Below are positions 55,481 to 64,000 of a stretch of 64,000 bases of DNA, in pieces (position 1 is the stretch's first letter; each line of letters opens with the position of its first letter). The stretch lies in assembly GCF_017357825.1 (NCBI RefSeq), contig NZ_CP046072.1:2294001-2358000 (forward strand), given 5' to 3'. The notes beneath the pieces are model-generated. The model did not search any database and was not told where the DNA came from. It was given only the letters and a program-made list of their open reading frames with translations. Origin of the DNA: Sulfurimonas aquatica. Its GTDB lineage: Bacteria; Campylobacterota; Campylobacteria; Campylobacterales; Sulfurimonadaceae. A program made the translations under genes and the position numbers.

Positions 55481-57190
55481 TTAATTTTTTAACCACATGA
55501 TTTGATATGGTAACAGTTTAACTTTCTCTCTCTTAGAAACTGTTTTATTTGACAATAAATCATTCATATCTACGTCAAAGTCATCACCTAAGTCAAAATC
55601 CACTTCCTTGTTTGAGAAGTTATGCAGAGCTAAGATAGACTCGCTCTTATCCAATGACTCTTGAAAAATGGCAAAAACTGATTTATGAAAATCGTAAAAC
55701 GCAAATTTTGAGTGTGGATTAAATGCTTTTTCATGTGTACGAATCGATATGAGCCTTCTATATGCTGAAAATATAATCTTCTCCATAGAGCCATCACTCT
55801 CTAGTATCTTTACCAATCTATCATAGTTAAATTTCTCTCGGTTTATAGTTCTATTTACACCACTGAGCTTAACTCCTTCATGGTAGTTATGCGAGCCTAC
55901 AAGTGAATGAAAATATATCCCGGGGACTCCAGGCATTGCAAGAGCTACCGCCTGCGTTAGTAACATCCGCTTTACTTTAATGCTATCTTCTTCATCAGGA
56001 TGAGAGAGTATGTCTATAAATGAGCAGTTAAGCTCATAAGGTTTTTTGCCCTCGGGCGTATCTCTAAAAGAGACTAAACCGCCATGCTCTTGCGTGTTCT
56101 GAACTAGATAGTCTAGCTCTTCATCGCTAAGTAGCCCACTTACAGGCCGTAGTCCACAGCCATCATGAGAAGCCGTAAAGTTAAAGAAGCAGACCTTATC
56201 GCTTGGAAGGCTTAGTGTTTTTGCCCAAGTTGTTAGCTTTTTTGTGTCAGATTGTAAAACCGAGTGAGCAAGCAGAGGTGGAAGGGCAAAGTTATAAACC
56301 ATCTGCGCTTCATCGCTACCGCTTCCAAAGTAGGAGATATTTTCATCATGAGGTACGTTAGTCTCGGTAATCATGATAACTTCAGGTGCAACCTTGTGTA
56401 AAACCTCTCGCATTAGCTGAATAAGTTCATGTGTTTGAGCAAGATGTACGCAAGGCGTACCTACCTCTTTCCATATAAACGCTATGGCGTCTAAACGAAT
56501 CAGCGTTGCGCCTTTTTCTACATACTGAAAAAGAGCATCCAATACTGATATAAGAACCTTATAGTTTGCATAGTTTAAATCAACTTGGTCCTTGCTAAAA
56601 GTCGTCCAGATATTATGGATCTTTCCATCTTTATCTGTAAACTCAGAGAGAAGTGGCGAAGCTCTGGGCCTTACCACTTCACTAAGGTTTGTTATAGGAT
56701 CTAAGTCTATAAAATAGTTATCATATTTTGCCTCGCCTGCTAGATAACCCTTAAACCAATCAGAGTACTGAGAGATATGATTTATAACGCCGTCAACCAT
56801 CAGTCGATAATCTTTACTAATTCCCTCTACTTCATTCCACGAACCCATTTTTGGATCAACTTCGCTATAGTTGATTACTGAAAATCCATCATCGCTCGAG
56901 TAGGGATAAAATGGCAATATATGTACAGAGTTAATAATTCCTTTGAGGTAGTTATCTAGAAACTTATTTAGCGTTTGAAGTGGTGGCTCATAAGGGAGTT
57001 GCACTTGGTCTCCGTAAGTGATGAGTATAGTATCCTCTTCGCTTAAGTGATACTCTTTAGAGTCCACTCTTGTTTTATATGTTTTTATAAGAGCATTAAT
57101 CTCTTTGAGCGCAACTTCAGCTTCACTTTTTTCATAAAGGATTTCTAAACGCTCTTTAATGGTGTGTGATTTATACTGTATGTTTAGCAT
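55481..57190 (-). CDS. GH13_18 sugar phosphorylase, probably glucosylglycerate phosphorylase
   Basis: A 569-residue alpha-amylase-family phosphorylase. Nucleophile Asp234 is in IRLDAIAFIW, acid/base Glu276 in MITETNVP, and the third acid Asp343 in SHDG. This subfamily holds sucrose, sucrose-6-phosphate and glucosylglycerate phosphorylases. Linkage to GpgS, GpgP and glycerate kinase genes points to glucosylglycerate, giving glucose-1-phosphate and glycerate; sucrose phosphorylase is the alternative. Its ATG overlaps the gpgS stop (TAATG). Confidence 0.78.
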   Translation of the reverse strand: MLNIQYKSHTIKERLEILYEKSEAEVALKEINALIKTYKTRVDSKEYHLSEEDTILITYGDQVQLPYEPPLQTLNKFLDNYLKGIINSVHILPFYPYSSDDGFSVINYSEVDPKMGSWNEVEGISKDYRLMVDGVINHISQYSDWFKGYLAGEAKYDNYFIDLDPITNLSEVVRPRASPLLSEFTDKDGKIHNIWTTFSKDQVDLNYANYKVLISVLDALFQYVEKGATLIRLDAIAFIWKEVGTPCVHLAQTHELIQLMREVLHKVAPEVIMITETNVPHDENISYFGSGSDEAQMVYNFALPPLLAHSVLQSDTKKLTTWAKTLSLPSDKVCFFNFTASHDGCGLRPVSGLLSDEELDYLVQNTQEHGGLVSFRDTPEGKKPYELNCSFIDILSHPDEEDSIKVKRMLLTQAVALAMPGVPGIYFHSLVGSHNYHEGVKLSGVNRTINREKFNYDRLVKILESDGSMEKIIFSAYRRLISIRTHEKAFNPHSKFAFYDFHKSVFAIFQESLDKSESILALHNFSNKEVDFDLGDDFDVDMNDLLSNKTVSKREKVKLLPYQIMWLKN

Positions 57191-58407
57191 TATATTTTCT
57201 CGTTATCGGACTTCACGGCTTTATAAAAAGTATCTGAAAACTCTGGCATAACTGAACGCACCGTTATCCATGGAGACATTGGTGGCACTCCCATTGGGTC
57301 TTCATAGTACTCTTTTGAAGCGGTGCATATAGCGTCTTGAAAAGCTTCAACCGCTAAGATTTCATCTTGACGGTTATACTCTAAAGAGTTTATTTTACTC
57401 AGCGCGTTATATTTTGAAATCTCAAAACGCGACTCTTGATAGTAAGAGGAGAGTAGCGTTTTAAATGAGGCTTCTGAGAACACAATACCCTCTTGTGCAA
57501 GTATTCTAAAGAGTGTTTTTGCTATGTCGTTTGCCATCTTATAAACGCCGCCGCCATCGTCTTGTGAGCCTAACTCTTGGTGCTTATGCTCGTAACTCTC
57601 CATAATCTCTGTCTGACATATTCTTCTGTTAGAAGTATTTTTATAGACCTCAGAGAGAGTCGAGACTTCAAGTCCCCAGGTTGGCGATATCCCAATGCCA
57701 CGACCAAGTGAGCGAATAAACGCGAACTCTCCTGAGAGAGCGTAACGAAAACTCTCCATATAGTCTAAGTATCTATTACTCCCAAACGTGACGCTTAACG
57801 CTTTTATGAGTGGTGTATAAAAGAGTCGCGTAACACGACCGTGAAGTTTATGTGTAACGCGAGAGTAGTACCCTTTGTTAAACTCAAAATCAAGCCCAGG
57901 GTGAACTATGGGATAAAATAGACGAGCGACTATGTCGCGTTTATAGTTTACAATGTCACAATCATGAAGTGCAAAAGCGTAATTGTCCTGTTCAGTTAAA
58001 CCATACCCTATCATCGTCCATACGTTTCGCCCTTTTCCCGGAGTGTCTAAACCTGGAAAATGCTCATCGCTCAACTCTTTATAGATTGACTTTATGGCAG
58101 GTCCATCATTCCATAGTACGTCTACGTCACATTCAAGAACGCTCATCCTTTTTTTAACCTCTATAAACTGCTCTTCAGTGGCTCTATCAAGTCCTAAGAT
58201 GATTTTATGAAGATATTTTACATTTTTAAGCTCATCTATTATGGTCTGCATTGCAGGTGTTTCAAACTCAGAGTAGAGCGCGGGTAGAAGTAAAACCATA
58301 TTTCTGCGTTTAGAAAACTCTTCTAACTCTTTTTCTATACTCTCTAAAGAACGATCACCTACGTTTTGCAGCGTTGTGATAACGCCATTTTGAAAAAAAT
58401 CTGACAC
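57190..58407 (-). CDS. gpgS: Glucosyl-3-phosphoglycerate synthase-like glycosyltransferase
   Basis: A 405-residue GT-A enzyme of the GpgS/mannosylglycerate type (GT81). The metal-binding DxD is HDCDIV at 148-153 and the sugar-nucleotide loop has PGKGRNVW at 123-130. It should join glucose from a nucleotide sugar (UDP-glucose from galU is the obvious source) to D-3-phosphoglycerate in the cytoplasm. It starts with GTG at 58407, backed by AAAGGAG. Two bases after the glycerate kinase stop. Confidence 0.8.
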   Translation of the reverse strand: MSDFFQNGVITTLQNVGDRSLESIEKELEEFSKRRNMVLLLPALYSEFETPAMQTIIDELKNVKYLHKIILGLDRATEEQFIEVKKRMSVLECDVDVLWNDGPAIKSIYKELSDEHFPGLDTPGKGRNVWTMIGYGLTEQDNYAFALHDCDIVNYKRDIVARLFYPIVHPGLDFEFNKGYYSRVTHKLHGRVTRLFYTPLIKALSVTFGSNRYLDYMESFRYALSGEFAFIRSLGRGIGISPTWGLEVSTLSEVYKNTSNRRICQTEIMESYEHKHQELGSQDDGGGVYKMANDIAKTLFRILAQEGIVFSEASFKTLLSSYYQESRFEISKYNALSKINSLEYNRQDEILAVEAFQDAICTASKEYYEDPMGVPPMSPWITVRSVMPEFSDTFYKAVKSDNEKI

Positions 58408-58408
58408 T

Positions 58409-59677
58409 TTAATCTCCTTTTATTATTAATGCTATATCTATGACATTTGTACCACTAGGTCCTGTCATAATCAAGCTATTTTCACTTTTTAAGTAGTTAT
58501 AACTGTCAAAGTTTTTTATATACTCATCTATACTAAGCATGTAAGAGTAGCTACTGCTATCCACAACTGCTCCTGCTGCATCACTGTTTCCATCTATGCC
58601 ATCTGTTGAAGCTGATAAAAAAGTTATCTCTAAGTCCTGCTCTTTTATCTCTTTGAGCATCAAGAGAGTTGCATGCTGGTTTCTTCCACCCATGCCGTCT
58701 CCATCTAAGGCGACTGTGCACTCTCCGCCAAAAATTAAACATTTTTGCGGGGACTCTTTTGCAGTTTGGAGCATCTTTTTTACCATTAAAGTAACTTCAC
58801 CCTCCATAGGTTCTATAACTTTTTCAACGCTTATTCCAAGTGAGATAGCATACCCCACAGCTCTATCAACTGCTTGGCTGTTTGAAGACAATATGATATG
58901 TTCGACTCTTCTAAGTGGAAAAAATGGCGATTCATCTATTTCACCCCTCATTCCTTTTAGTATACTCTTTTGAACAGACAAGGGCATTTTTGAAAATATC
59001 TCTTTTGAATCTAAAATATTTTTAACATCACCAAAGCTACTCTCATCACAATAGAGTGGAGCCGACCCTATGCTGTCGAGTGCATTGTCAATAATGTCAG
59101 AGACTACTAAAACTGCACCTTGTGCTCTGCATAGATGAGAGAGTCTTCCACCTTTGATTTGCGAGAGATGTTTTCTCACTGCGTTTATCTCATGTATCTC
59201 CAAATTATGTGAGAGCATGAGTGAAGTAGTAGATTGAAGCTCCTCTAAGCTAATTGAATCTAAGGGTAACTCCATCAATGCTGAACTTCCACCAGAGAGT
59301 AAAAAGATGTATAGATCATCTTCATCACACTCTTGCATCATCTCAACAAGTGCCTTTGTCGACTCTATGCTCTTTTTTGAAGGGATTGGATGTGAGCCAA
59401 CTCTGAGCTCTATTTTTTTGAGATCTCCTTCATCTGGAGCGATTACAAGACCCTTATAAATTCTCTTTAAAAGAATATTTTCTATCTCTACAGCCATAGT
59501 ATGAGCTGCTTTTCCTGAGCCAAAAACATATAGATTTTTGTATCTACTCAAGTCATATCTAGACTCTTTAAGAGTTAAAATATTTTCATCTAATCTACAA
59601 TGTTTTTGCATAAAGTTTTTAGGCAGTGCTTCTTCAAGTGCACTACTAAAAATCTCTCTTGCTAACTCTTTAGACAT
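58409..59677 (-). CDS. MOFRL-type glycerate kinase
   Basis: A 422-residue glycerate kinase of the MOFRL/GckA family, recognised by VFGSGKAAHTMA, LLSGGSSALMELP and GGECTVALDGDGMGGRNQH. Members phosphorylate D-glycerate, commonly at carbon 2 to give 2-phosphoglycerate. Here it would recover the glycerate freed by the phosphorylase into glycolysis. It overlaps the phosphatase gene by 8 bases. Confidence 0.87.
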   Translation of the reverse strand: MSKELAREIFSSALEEALPKNFMQKHCRLDENILTLKESRYDLSRYKNLYVFGSGKAAHTMAVEIENILLKRIYKGLVIAPDEGDLKKIELRVGSHPIPSKKSIESTKALVEMMQECDEDDLYIFLLSGGSSALMELPLDSISLEELQSTTSLMLSHNLEIHEINAVRKHLSQIKGGRLSHLCRAQGAVLVVSDIIDNALDSIGSAPLYCDESSFGDVKNILDSKEIFSKMPLSVQKSILKGMRGEIDESPFFPLRRVEHIILSSNSQAVDRAVGYAISLGISVEKVIEPMEGEVTLMVKKMLQTAKESPQKCLIFGGECTVALDGDGMGGRNQHATLLMLKEIKEQDLEITFLSASTDGIDGNSDAAGAVVDSSSYSYMLSIDEYIKNFDSYNYLKSENSLIMTGPSGTNVIDIALIIKGD

Positions 59678-60467
59678 CTAGAATCTCCATAAGTGTTTTA
59701 TTCCAACCCTTTGGACCTGCATAAGGTGACTTCATAACAGTTTTATCTGCTATATCTGCGTAGGTTCCATCATGTAGAGGTATCAAAACTCCTATATCAG
59801 CGGCTTTTAACATCGTAAAATCATTGGCACTATCTCCAAGTGCAATCATTCTCATTTTTTTATCTAAAAACTCTTCAAAAAGATGGGTGAGATGCTTCAT
59901 TGCATAAGCCTTATCTTGACCCTTAGAGACTAAATGAAAAAAACGCCCACCCTTTACAATGTCTAAGCCCTCTTTCATCGCCTCTTTTTTTAAGGCTTCT
60001 ATATCTACTTCACCCTCGAGTATAAAAGGCTCTGTAAAATCTCTTTTCATCGCGTTTATTGCAGAAGCTTCATCTAAAGAGGTAAGCTCCATCACCTCTT
60101 TAACTTGCATATCTCCAAATCCACGAATGGTATACTCTCTTTGAACTTTTTTGAAAAATATTCTCAATTCTAAATATGTTTGGGCCTGTGTTATTTTTAT
60201 GTAGGGATCATCACAATCGACACTGCTTGCTATGGGAGATGCCGAGGGGATGAAGATACCTGCGCCATTTTCTACGATAAAGGGGCATTTTATATTGAGT
60301 TTTTCTTGTAAAAGCTTCACTTCTGCAAATGTTTTACTAGTAACTATAATGAGAGGTATTGATTTTTTTTGTAAAAATGAGAGAGCTTCTGCAGCTTCAG
60401 CAAAGCTATAATCATGATGATTTAATAGAGTTCCATCAAGGTCTGTAAATACAAGATAGTCACTCAA
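59670..60467 (-). CDS. Glucosyl/mannosyl-3-phosphoglycerate phosphatase (HAD family)
   Basis: A 265-residue HAD phosphatase of the MpgP/GpgP type, with motif I VFTDLDGTLL (Asp9 and Asp11) and motif III ALGDSANDFTML. It would dephosphorylate glucosyl-3-phosphoglycerate to glucosylglycerate. Start is a TTG at 60467, chosen because GGAGG sits seven bases before it and no ATG fits. First gene of the cluster and divergent from pgm. Confidence 0.8.
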   Translation of the reverse strand: MSDYLVFTDLDGTLLNHHDYSFAEAAEALSFLQKKSIPLIIVTSKTFAEVKLLQEKLNIKCPFIVENGAGIFIPSASPIASSVDCDDPYIKITQAQTYLELRIFFKKVQREYTIRGFGDMQVKEVMELTSLDEASAINAMKRDFTEPFILEGEVDIEALKKEAMKEGLDIVKGGRFFHLVSKGQDKAYAMKHLTHLFEEFLDKKMRMIALGDSANDFTMLKAADIGVLIPLHDGTYADIADKTVMKSPYAGPKGWNKTLMEILDV

Positions 60468-60617
60468 AATAGCACCTCCATAAATTTTCTATTTGTAATG
60501 ATAACCTAATAGCCTAGTAGTTCGCTCAATAAAGCTGATTAATATATATACAGGTATATTTTCACCAAAAGTATAAATTTTAATCAATCTATTTTGAGTC
60601 TGTATATTATATTTGAG

Positions 60618-60623
60618 TACAAT
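60618..60623 (+). promoter_or_regulatory. Possible -10 box of pgm
   Basis: TACAAT, with a second candidate (TATACAAT) just downstream, gives a leader of ~20 bases that includes AGGAG. The 183-base gap to the leftward phosphatase gene must also hold that operon's promoter, which I cannot pinpoint. Confidence 0.35.
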
Positions 60624-60650
60624 ACTTATACAATATATATAGGAGAAAAT

Positions 60651-62279
60651 ATGCCTCACGAAAATGCTGCAAAACAAGTCAAACCAAGCGACCTCATTAA
60701 CATTCCAAGTCTAGTCTCGAGTTACTATACTCTTACTCCAGATATGCAAAACTCAACTCAAAGAGTTGCGTTTGGAACGTCTGGACACCGTGGTTCCTCT
60801 TTTAAAAATAGTTTTAACGAGCAGCATATTTTTGCCATCACTCAAGCTGTATGTGATTATAGAAAAGCACAAGGTATAAAAGGAAAACTTTTTATCGCCA
60901 AAGATACACATGCTCTTTCTATTCCTGCGGAGATTTCAGCCATTCAAGTCTGTATAGCAAATGGAGTAGAGTGTGTAATAGCCGAAAATAATGGCTATAC
61001 ACCAACACCGGTTTTATCTTTTAGTGTCATTGAAGCGAATAAAACTGCAAAAGAGTTATGTGATGGAGTAGTTATAACGCCATCGCACAACCCTCCTCAA
61101 GATGGTGGTTTTAAATATAACCCACCAAATGGCGGTCCAGCAGATACCGATGCGACATCGGTTATAGAAGCAGACGCCAACAAATATGTAGAGAACTCTT
61201 TAAAGGGAGTAAAGTTTGTCTCTCGTGAAGAGGCGATGAAAAAAGTGCAAATAACAGACTTTATAACGCCATACGTAAAAGCGCTAGGTGAGATTATAGA
61301 TATGAAACTTTTACAAGAGAGCTCTTTAAATGTTGGTGTTGATCCACTTGGTGGCTCAGGCATAGAAGTCTATAAAAAGATAAATGAGATTTATGGACTT
61401 TCGCTGGACATAGTCAATGAAAACGTAGACCCAACTTTTAGCTTTATGTCATGCGATCATGATGGAAAAGTAAGAATGGACTGCTCATCTCCTTACGCTA
61501 TGGCTTCGCTCATCTCTTTAAAAGATAAGTACGACTTAGCGTTTGCTAATGACCCTGACTTTGACCGTCATGGAATTGTGACAAAAAGCGTGGGACTTAT
61601 GAACCCTAACCATTACCTCTCAGTAGCTATCTGGTACCTATTTCAAAATAGAGCCTCTTGGTCAAATAGTCTTAAAATTGGAAAAACGTTAGTCTCAAGT
61701 TCTATGATAGACAGAGTAGCAGAGTCTATAAACAAAGAGATTCTTGAGGTACCTGTTGGTTTTAAGTGGTTTGTAAACGGGCTTAGTGATGGAACTGTAG
61801 GCTTTGGTGGTGAAGAGAGCGCTGGAGCTTCGTTTTTACGCAAAGATGGCTCCACTTGGACTACAGATAAAGATGGAATCATCTTAAATCTTTTAGCATA
61901 TGAGATAACCGCAAAACTAAAAAAAGATCCAGGTCTTATCTATCAAGAGTTAGAAAAAGAGTTTGGCGTTTCATACTATGAACGCAGTGACGCGCCAGCT
62001 AGCCCAGAGCAAAAAGCAAAACTCAAAAAACTCTCACCATCTGACATCACTTCTAAAACGTTAGCAAGCGAAGAGATAACGGGAATCTATACAAATGCCG
62101 CTGGAAACAACCAAGCCATTGGCGGTTTGAAAGTTACAACAAAAAATGGTTGGTTTGCAGCCCGTCCATCTGGAACGGAAGATATATATAAGATATACGC
62201 AGAGAGTTTTATATCTAGGGAGCATTTAGCTGCCATTCAAAAAGAGGCACAGCAGTTAGTTCTTAGCGTTATTGGCTAA
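60651..62279 (+). CDS. pgm: Phosphoglucomutase (alpha-D-glucose)
   Basis: Interconverts glucose-1-phosphate and glucose-6-phosphate. The 542-residue protein is the length of E. coli Pgm (546) and has VAFGTSGHRGSS, the phosphoserine Ser145 in TPSHNPPQ, the metal site DPDFDRHG and GEESAGASF. The ATG at 60651 follows AGGAG; an upstream in-frame ATG at 60594 is rejected. It couples the glucosylglycerate genes to glucose-6-phosphate. Confidence 0.95.
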   Translation: MPHENAAKQVKPSDLINIPSLVSSYYTLTPDMQNSTQRVAFGTSGHRGSSFKNSFNEQHIFAITQAVCDYRKAQGIKGKLFIAKDTHALSIPAEISAIQVCIANGVECVIAENNGYTPTPVLSFSVIEANKTAKELCDGVVITPSHNPPQDGGFKYNPPNGGPADTDATSVIEADANKYVENSLKGVKFVSREEAMKKVQITDFITPYVKALGEIIDMKLLQESSLNVGVDPLGGSGIEVYKKINEIYGLSLDIVNENVDPTFSFMSCDHDGKVRMDCSSPYAMASLISLKDKYDLAFANDPDFDRHGIVTKSVGLMNPNHYLSVAIWYLFQNRASWSNSLKIGKTLVSSSMIDRVAESINKEILEVPVGFKWFVNGLSDGTVGFGGEESAGASFLRKDGSTWTTDKDGIILNLLAYEITAKLKKDPGLIYQELEKEFGVSYYERSDAPASPEQKAKLKKLSPSDITSKTLASEEITGIYTNAAGNNQAIGGLKVTTKNGWFAARPSGTEDIYKIYAESFISREHLAAIQKEAQQLVLSVIG

Positions 62280-62295
62280 GAACTGATATAACTTT

Positions 62296-62922
62296 TTACT
62301 CCAGCAGCTCTAGTGCTTCTTTTGTTAAACGAGTAACCTCATAAAATTTCTCATAATCAACAAGCTGATTGGGAACTATCCAACTTCCACCCACACAGGG
62401 CACGTTATCAAGATTTAAAAAGCTTTTCGCGTTATCTGCGTTTATACCGCCTGTAGGACAAAATACTATATCTTTAAATGGACCTCCAAAGGCTTTAAGA
62501 GCATCAACTCCGCCCACAATAGTTGCAGGGTAGAGCTTAAACGCGTCAAACCCATACTCGATACCACTCATAATCTCACTCGCAGTTGCTACTCCTGGAA
62601 GCAGAGATATACTCCCACCATCAGCAGCCTTAGCTAAGGCAGGTGTTAGTCCTGGAGAGATTGCGAACTTTGCTCCTATGTCACTTACGGCTTTAAAGCT
62701 ATCTGGGCTCATCACCGTTCCCGCTCCCGTTATAGCATCTGGGAACTCTTTTACTACCGCTTCTATAACCTTTAAAGCGTTTGGAGTACGAAGGGTTATC
62801 TCAAATATATTTACCCCTCCTTCTATCAAAGCCTCAGCAAGTTGTAGCATATTTTTTGTCTCATTTACACTTATAACTGGAATGATTTTAGATACATTCA
62901 TCACTTCTTTTGCGCTTAACAT
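62296..62922 (-). CDS. eda: KDPG/KHG aldolase
   Basis: Splits 2-keto-3-deoxy-6-phosphogluconate into pyruvate and glyceraldehyde-3-phosphate. The 208 residues show Glu41 in FEITLRTP and the Schiff-base Lys129 in AFKLYPA, with CPTGGINADN phosphate binding. It overlaps edd by 7 bases, so the Entner-Doudoroff pair is coupled. The pair is convergent with pgm. Confidence 0.95.
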   Translation of the reverse strand: MLSAKEVMNVSKIIPVISVNETKNMLQLAEALIEGGVNIFEITLRTPNALKVIEAVVKEFPDAITGAGTVMSPDSFKAVSDIGAKFAISPGLTPALAKAADGGSISLLPGVATASEIMSGIEYGFDAFKLYPATIVGGVDALKAFGGPFKDIVFCPTGGINADNAKSFLNLDNVPCVGGSWIVPNQLVDYEKFYEVTRLTKEALELLE

Positions 62923-64000
62923 GATTCTTCTCCTACACTCTCAAATATCGTAGCGCCATCTTGCGCTGAATTTACAAGTCGTCTCATGTTAGAAAAAAGC
63001 TCTCGCCCAACTCCATTCATATTTTGACTCATATCTGGTAAGCTAATCTCTCGCGTTGCTAAAACCTCATCAGCAACGTCAATGCTAAGTACTCCATTAT
63101 CACAATCAAGAGTAATCATATCTCCATCGGCTATTTTTCCAATGATACCACCATCTTTGGCTTCAGGAGAGAGGTGAATGGCCGAAGCTACCTTCCCTGA
63201 TGCACCGCTCATTCTGCCATCTGTCACTATTGCCACATAAAAACCTTTATCTTGAAGTGCTCCCATGGATGGCAAAAGACCATGTAGCTCTGGCATTCCA
63301 TTTGACTTTGGTCCCTGATATGGAAGGACTGCAACAAAGTCATGGTTGAGTTTTCCATCTGCAAATGCCTCTTTGAGAGCCTCTTGAGTATAAAAAACTT
63401 TTGCTGGAGCTGTTATAACTCTATCCTTATCTTTAAGGGCTGAAGTTTTTATAACGCTTCGACCTATATTTCCATCGAGAACTCTTAGTCCACCTTGAAT
63501 GTCGAATGGATTTTCTATACTACTTATCACTGAAGTATCGCCAGACTTCTCTATGGAGTTTTTATAGACTAGCTTACCATCTTCTAAAAACACCTCTTTG
63601 AGATACCTACTTAAACCATGTCCCATGACTGTGTTTACATCTTCGTGTAAAAGACCTACATTTAGTAACTCTTTAATAACAACCGCCATACCGCCAGCGC
63701 TATGAAAATGATTTACATCAGCGCTTCCATTTGGGTACATTCTGCACAGAAGTGGCGTTATAGAGGAGAGTTCATCAAAATCTTTCCATGTTAGTTTTAT
63801 ACCACAAGAGTTTGCCATAGCTATAAGATGTATAGTATGGTTTGTTGAGCCTCCAGTTGCGAGTAGTCCAACTATGGCGTTTACAAAACTCTTCTCATCT
63901 ATCATTTCTCCTATTGGCATATAGTTCTCACTTTGGGGTGAGAGTTCTAAAAGCTTCAAGGCTGCAGCTTCTGTAAGAGCATCACGAAGAGGCGTATTGG
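62916..64000 (-). CDS. edd: 6-phosphogluconate dehydratase (C-terminal ~360 residues; runs off the window)
   Basis: Iron-sulfur dehydratase of the IlvD/Edd family converting 6-phosphogluconate to KDPG. The frame stays open to the window edge; the first complete codons read NTPLRDALTEAA, then LLATGGSTNHTIHL, MSGASGKVASAIHLSPEA and the C-terminal RRLVNSAQDGATIFE. Comparison with the ~600-residue family says roughly 240 residues are missing upstream. Any start near 63959 would be an artefact (TTG inside the gene). Coupled to eda. Confidence 0.93.
   Translation of the reverse strand, partial: NTPLRDALTEAAALKLLELSPQSENYMPIGEMIDEKSFVNAIVGLLATGGSTNHTIHLIAMANSCGIKLTWKDFDELSSITPLLCRMYPNGSADVNHFHSAGGMAVVIKELLNVGLLHEDVNTVMGHGLSRYLKEVFLEDGKLVYKNSIEKSGDTSVISSIENPFDIQGGLRVLDGNIGRSVIKTSALKDKDRVITAPAKVFYTQEALKEAFADGKLNHDFVAVLPYQGPKSNGMPELHGLLPSMGALQDKGFYVAIVTDGRMSGASGKVASAIHLSPEAKDGGIIGKIADGDMITLDCDNGVLSIDVADEVLATREISLPDMSQNMNGVGRELFSNMRRLVNSAQDGATIFESVGEESC

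Noticed and set aside
60489-60677. 62-residue leftward frame between gpgP and pgm
   Set aside because: It overlaps the pgm start and promoter region and has no ribosome site or recognisable content.
62916-63959. edd starting at 63959
   Set aside because: The codon is an internal TTG; the frame continues with conserved Edd sequence to the window edge.

Overview
The window is a dense, AT-rich stretch of bacterial chromosome, best explained as Campylobacterota (Epsilonproteobacteria), probably a free-living Sulfurimonas-like organism. The evidence is gene order and gene content. HP0268, miaB and a DUF374 gene stand in the Helicobacter order. The block ndk / DUF177 / rpmF / plsX / fabH next to a 2x[4Fe-4S] ferredoxin matches the Campylobacter order. 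There is also an ArsRS-type two-component pair, two Opr-like porins, and promoters that consist of a strong TATAAT with no obvious -35 box, often followed by TCGC. I see no insertion sequence, prophage, CRISPR array or rRNA operon. This reads as core chromosome with a few lineage-specific islands.

Layout. 1-3.5 kb: ispE, a NifU-like protein, a cold-shock protein with a long leader, initiator tRNA, a secreted ankyrin protein and a YqiA-type esterase. 3.5-8.6 kb: a ~1,494-residue Ig-repeat lipoprotein with a Gly-Ser-Gly-Tyr repeat block, followed by a small beta-barrel protein. 8.7-19 kb: an HI0933-type flavoprotein, rimO-tilS, and a long leftward operon (HP0268, miaB, DUF374, a TPR-like gene, a Xer recombinase, PilM/PilN/PilO-like genes), then nusA. 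The PilM-like gene is split by a frameshift. 19-25 kb: an orphan peptide-type permease, a porin, a lipoprotein, gap-pgk-tpiA, nadD-rsfS. 25.8-34.6 kb: MltF-like transglycosylase with a two-component system, Fur-boxed feoAB, and a porin paired with a chemoreceptor. 34.7-44.5 kb: pssA, doxX, rmuC, a DEAD-box helicase with an RGG-like tail, a HIT protein, a palindromic repeat element, the lipid/ribosome operon, ferredoxin and metK. 44.5-50 kb: an HxxxD acyltransferase-like protein with an MscS channel, a YpfJ metalloprotease and a HerA-like ATPase.

47.7-64 kb is the most distinctive region. A leftward run of genes reads GpgP-like phosphatase, MOFRL glycerate kinase, GpgS-like synthase, GH13_18 sugar phosphorylase, galU, pyruvate:ferredoxin oxidoreductase, a DHOD-like flavoprotein and the HerA-like ATPase. 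Phosphoglucomutase is divergent, and eda-edd follows. Read together these encode a closed glucosylglycerate cycle: UDP-glucose plus 3-phosphoglycerate gives glucosyl-3-phosphoglycerate, then glucosylglycerate, and phosphorolysis returns glucose-1-phosphate and glycerate. Pgm and GalU link the cycle to the hexose phosphate pool, Entner-Doudoroff enzymes lie beside it, and pyruvate oxidation is in the same operon. The likely role is a compatible solute or reserve that can be made and reclaimed.

Regulatory signals visible in the sequence include a Fur box over the feoAB -10, an inverted repeat that pairs with the metK start codon, structured leaders for nusA and the DEAD-box helicase, and at least four genes whose -10 box sits so close to the ATG that their mRNAs should be leaderless. 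Functions are assigned by recognising motifs and family sequence features by eye; no database search was run.
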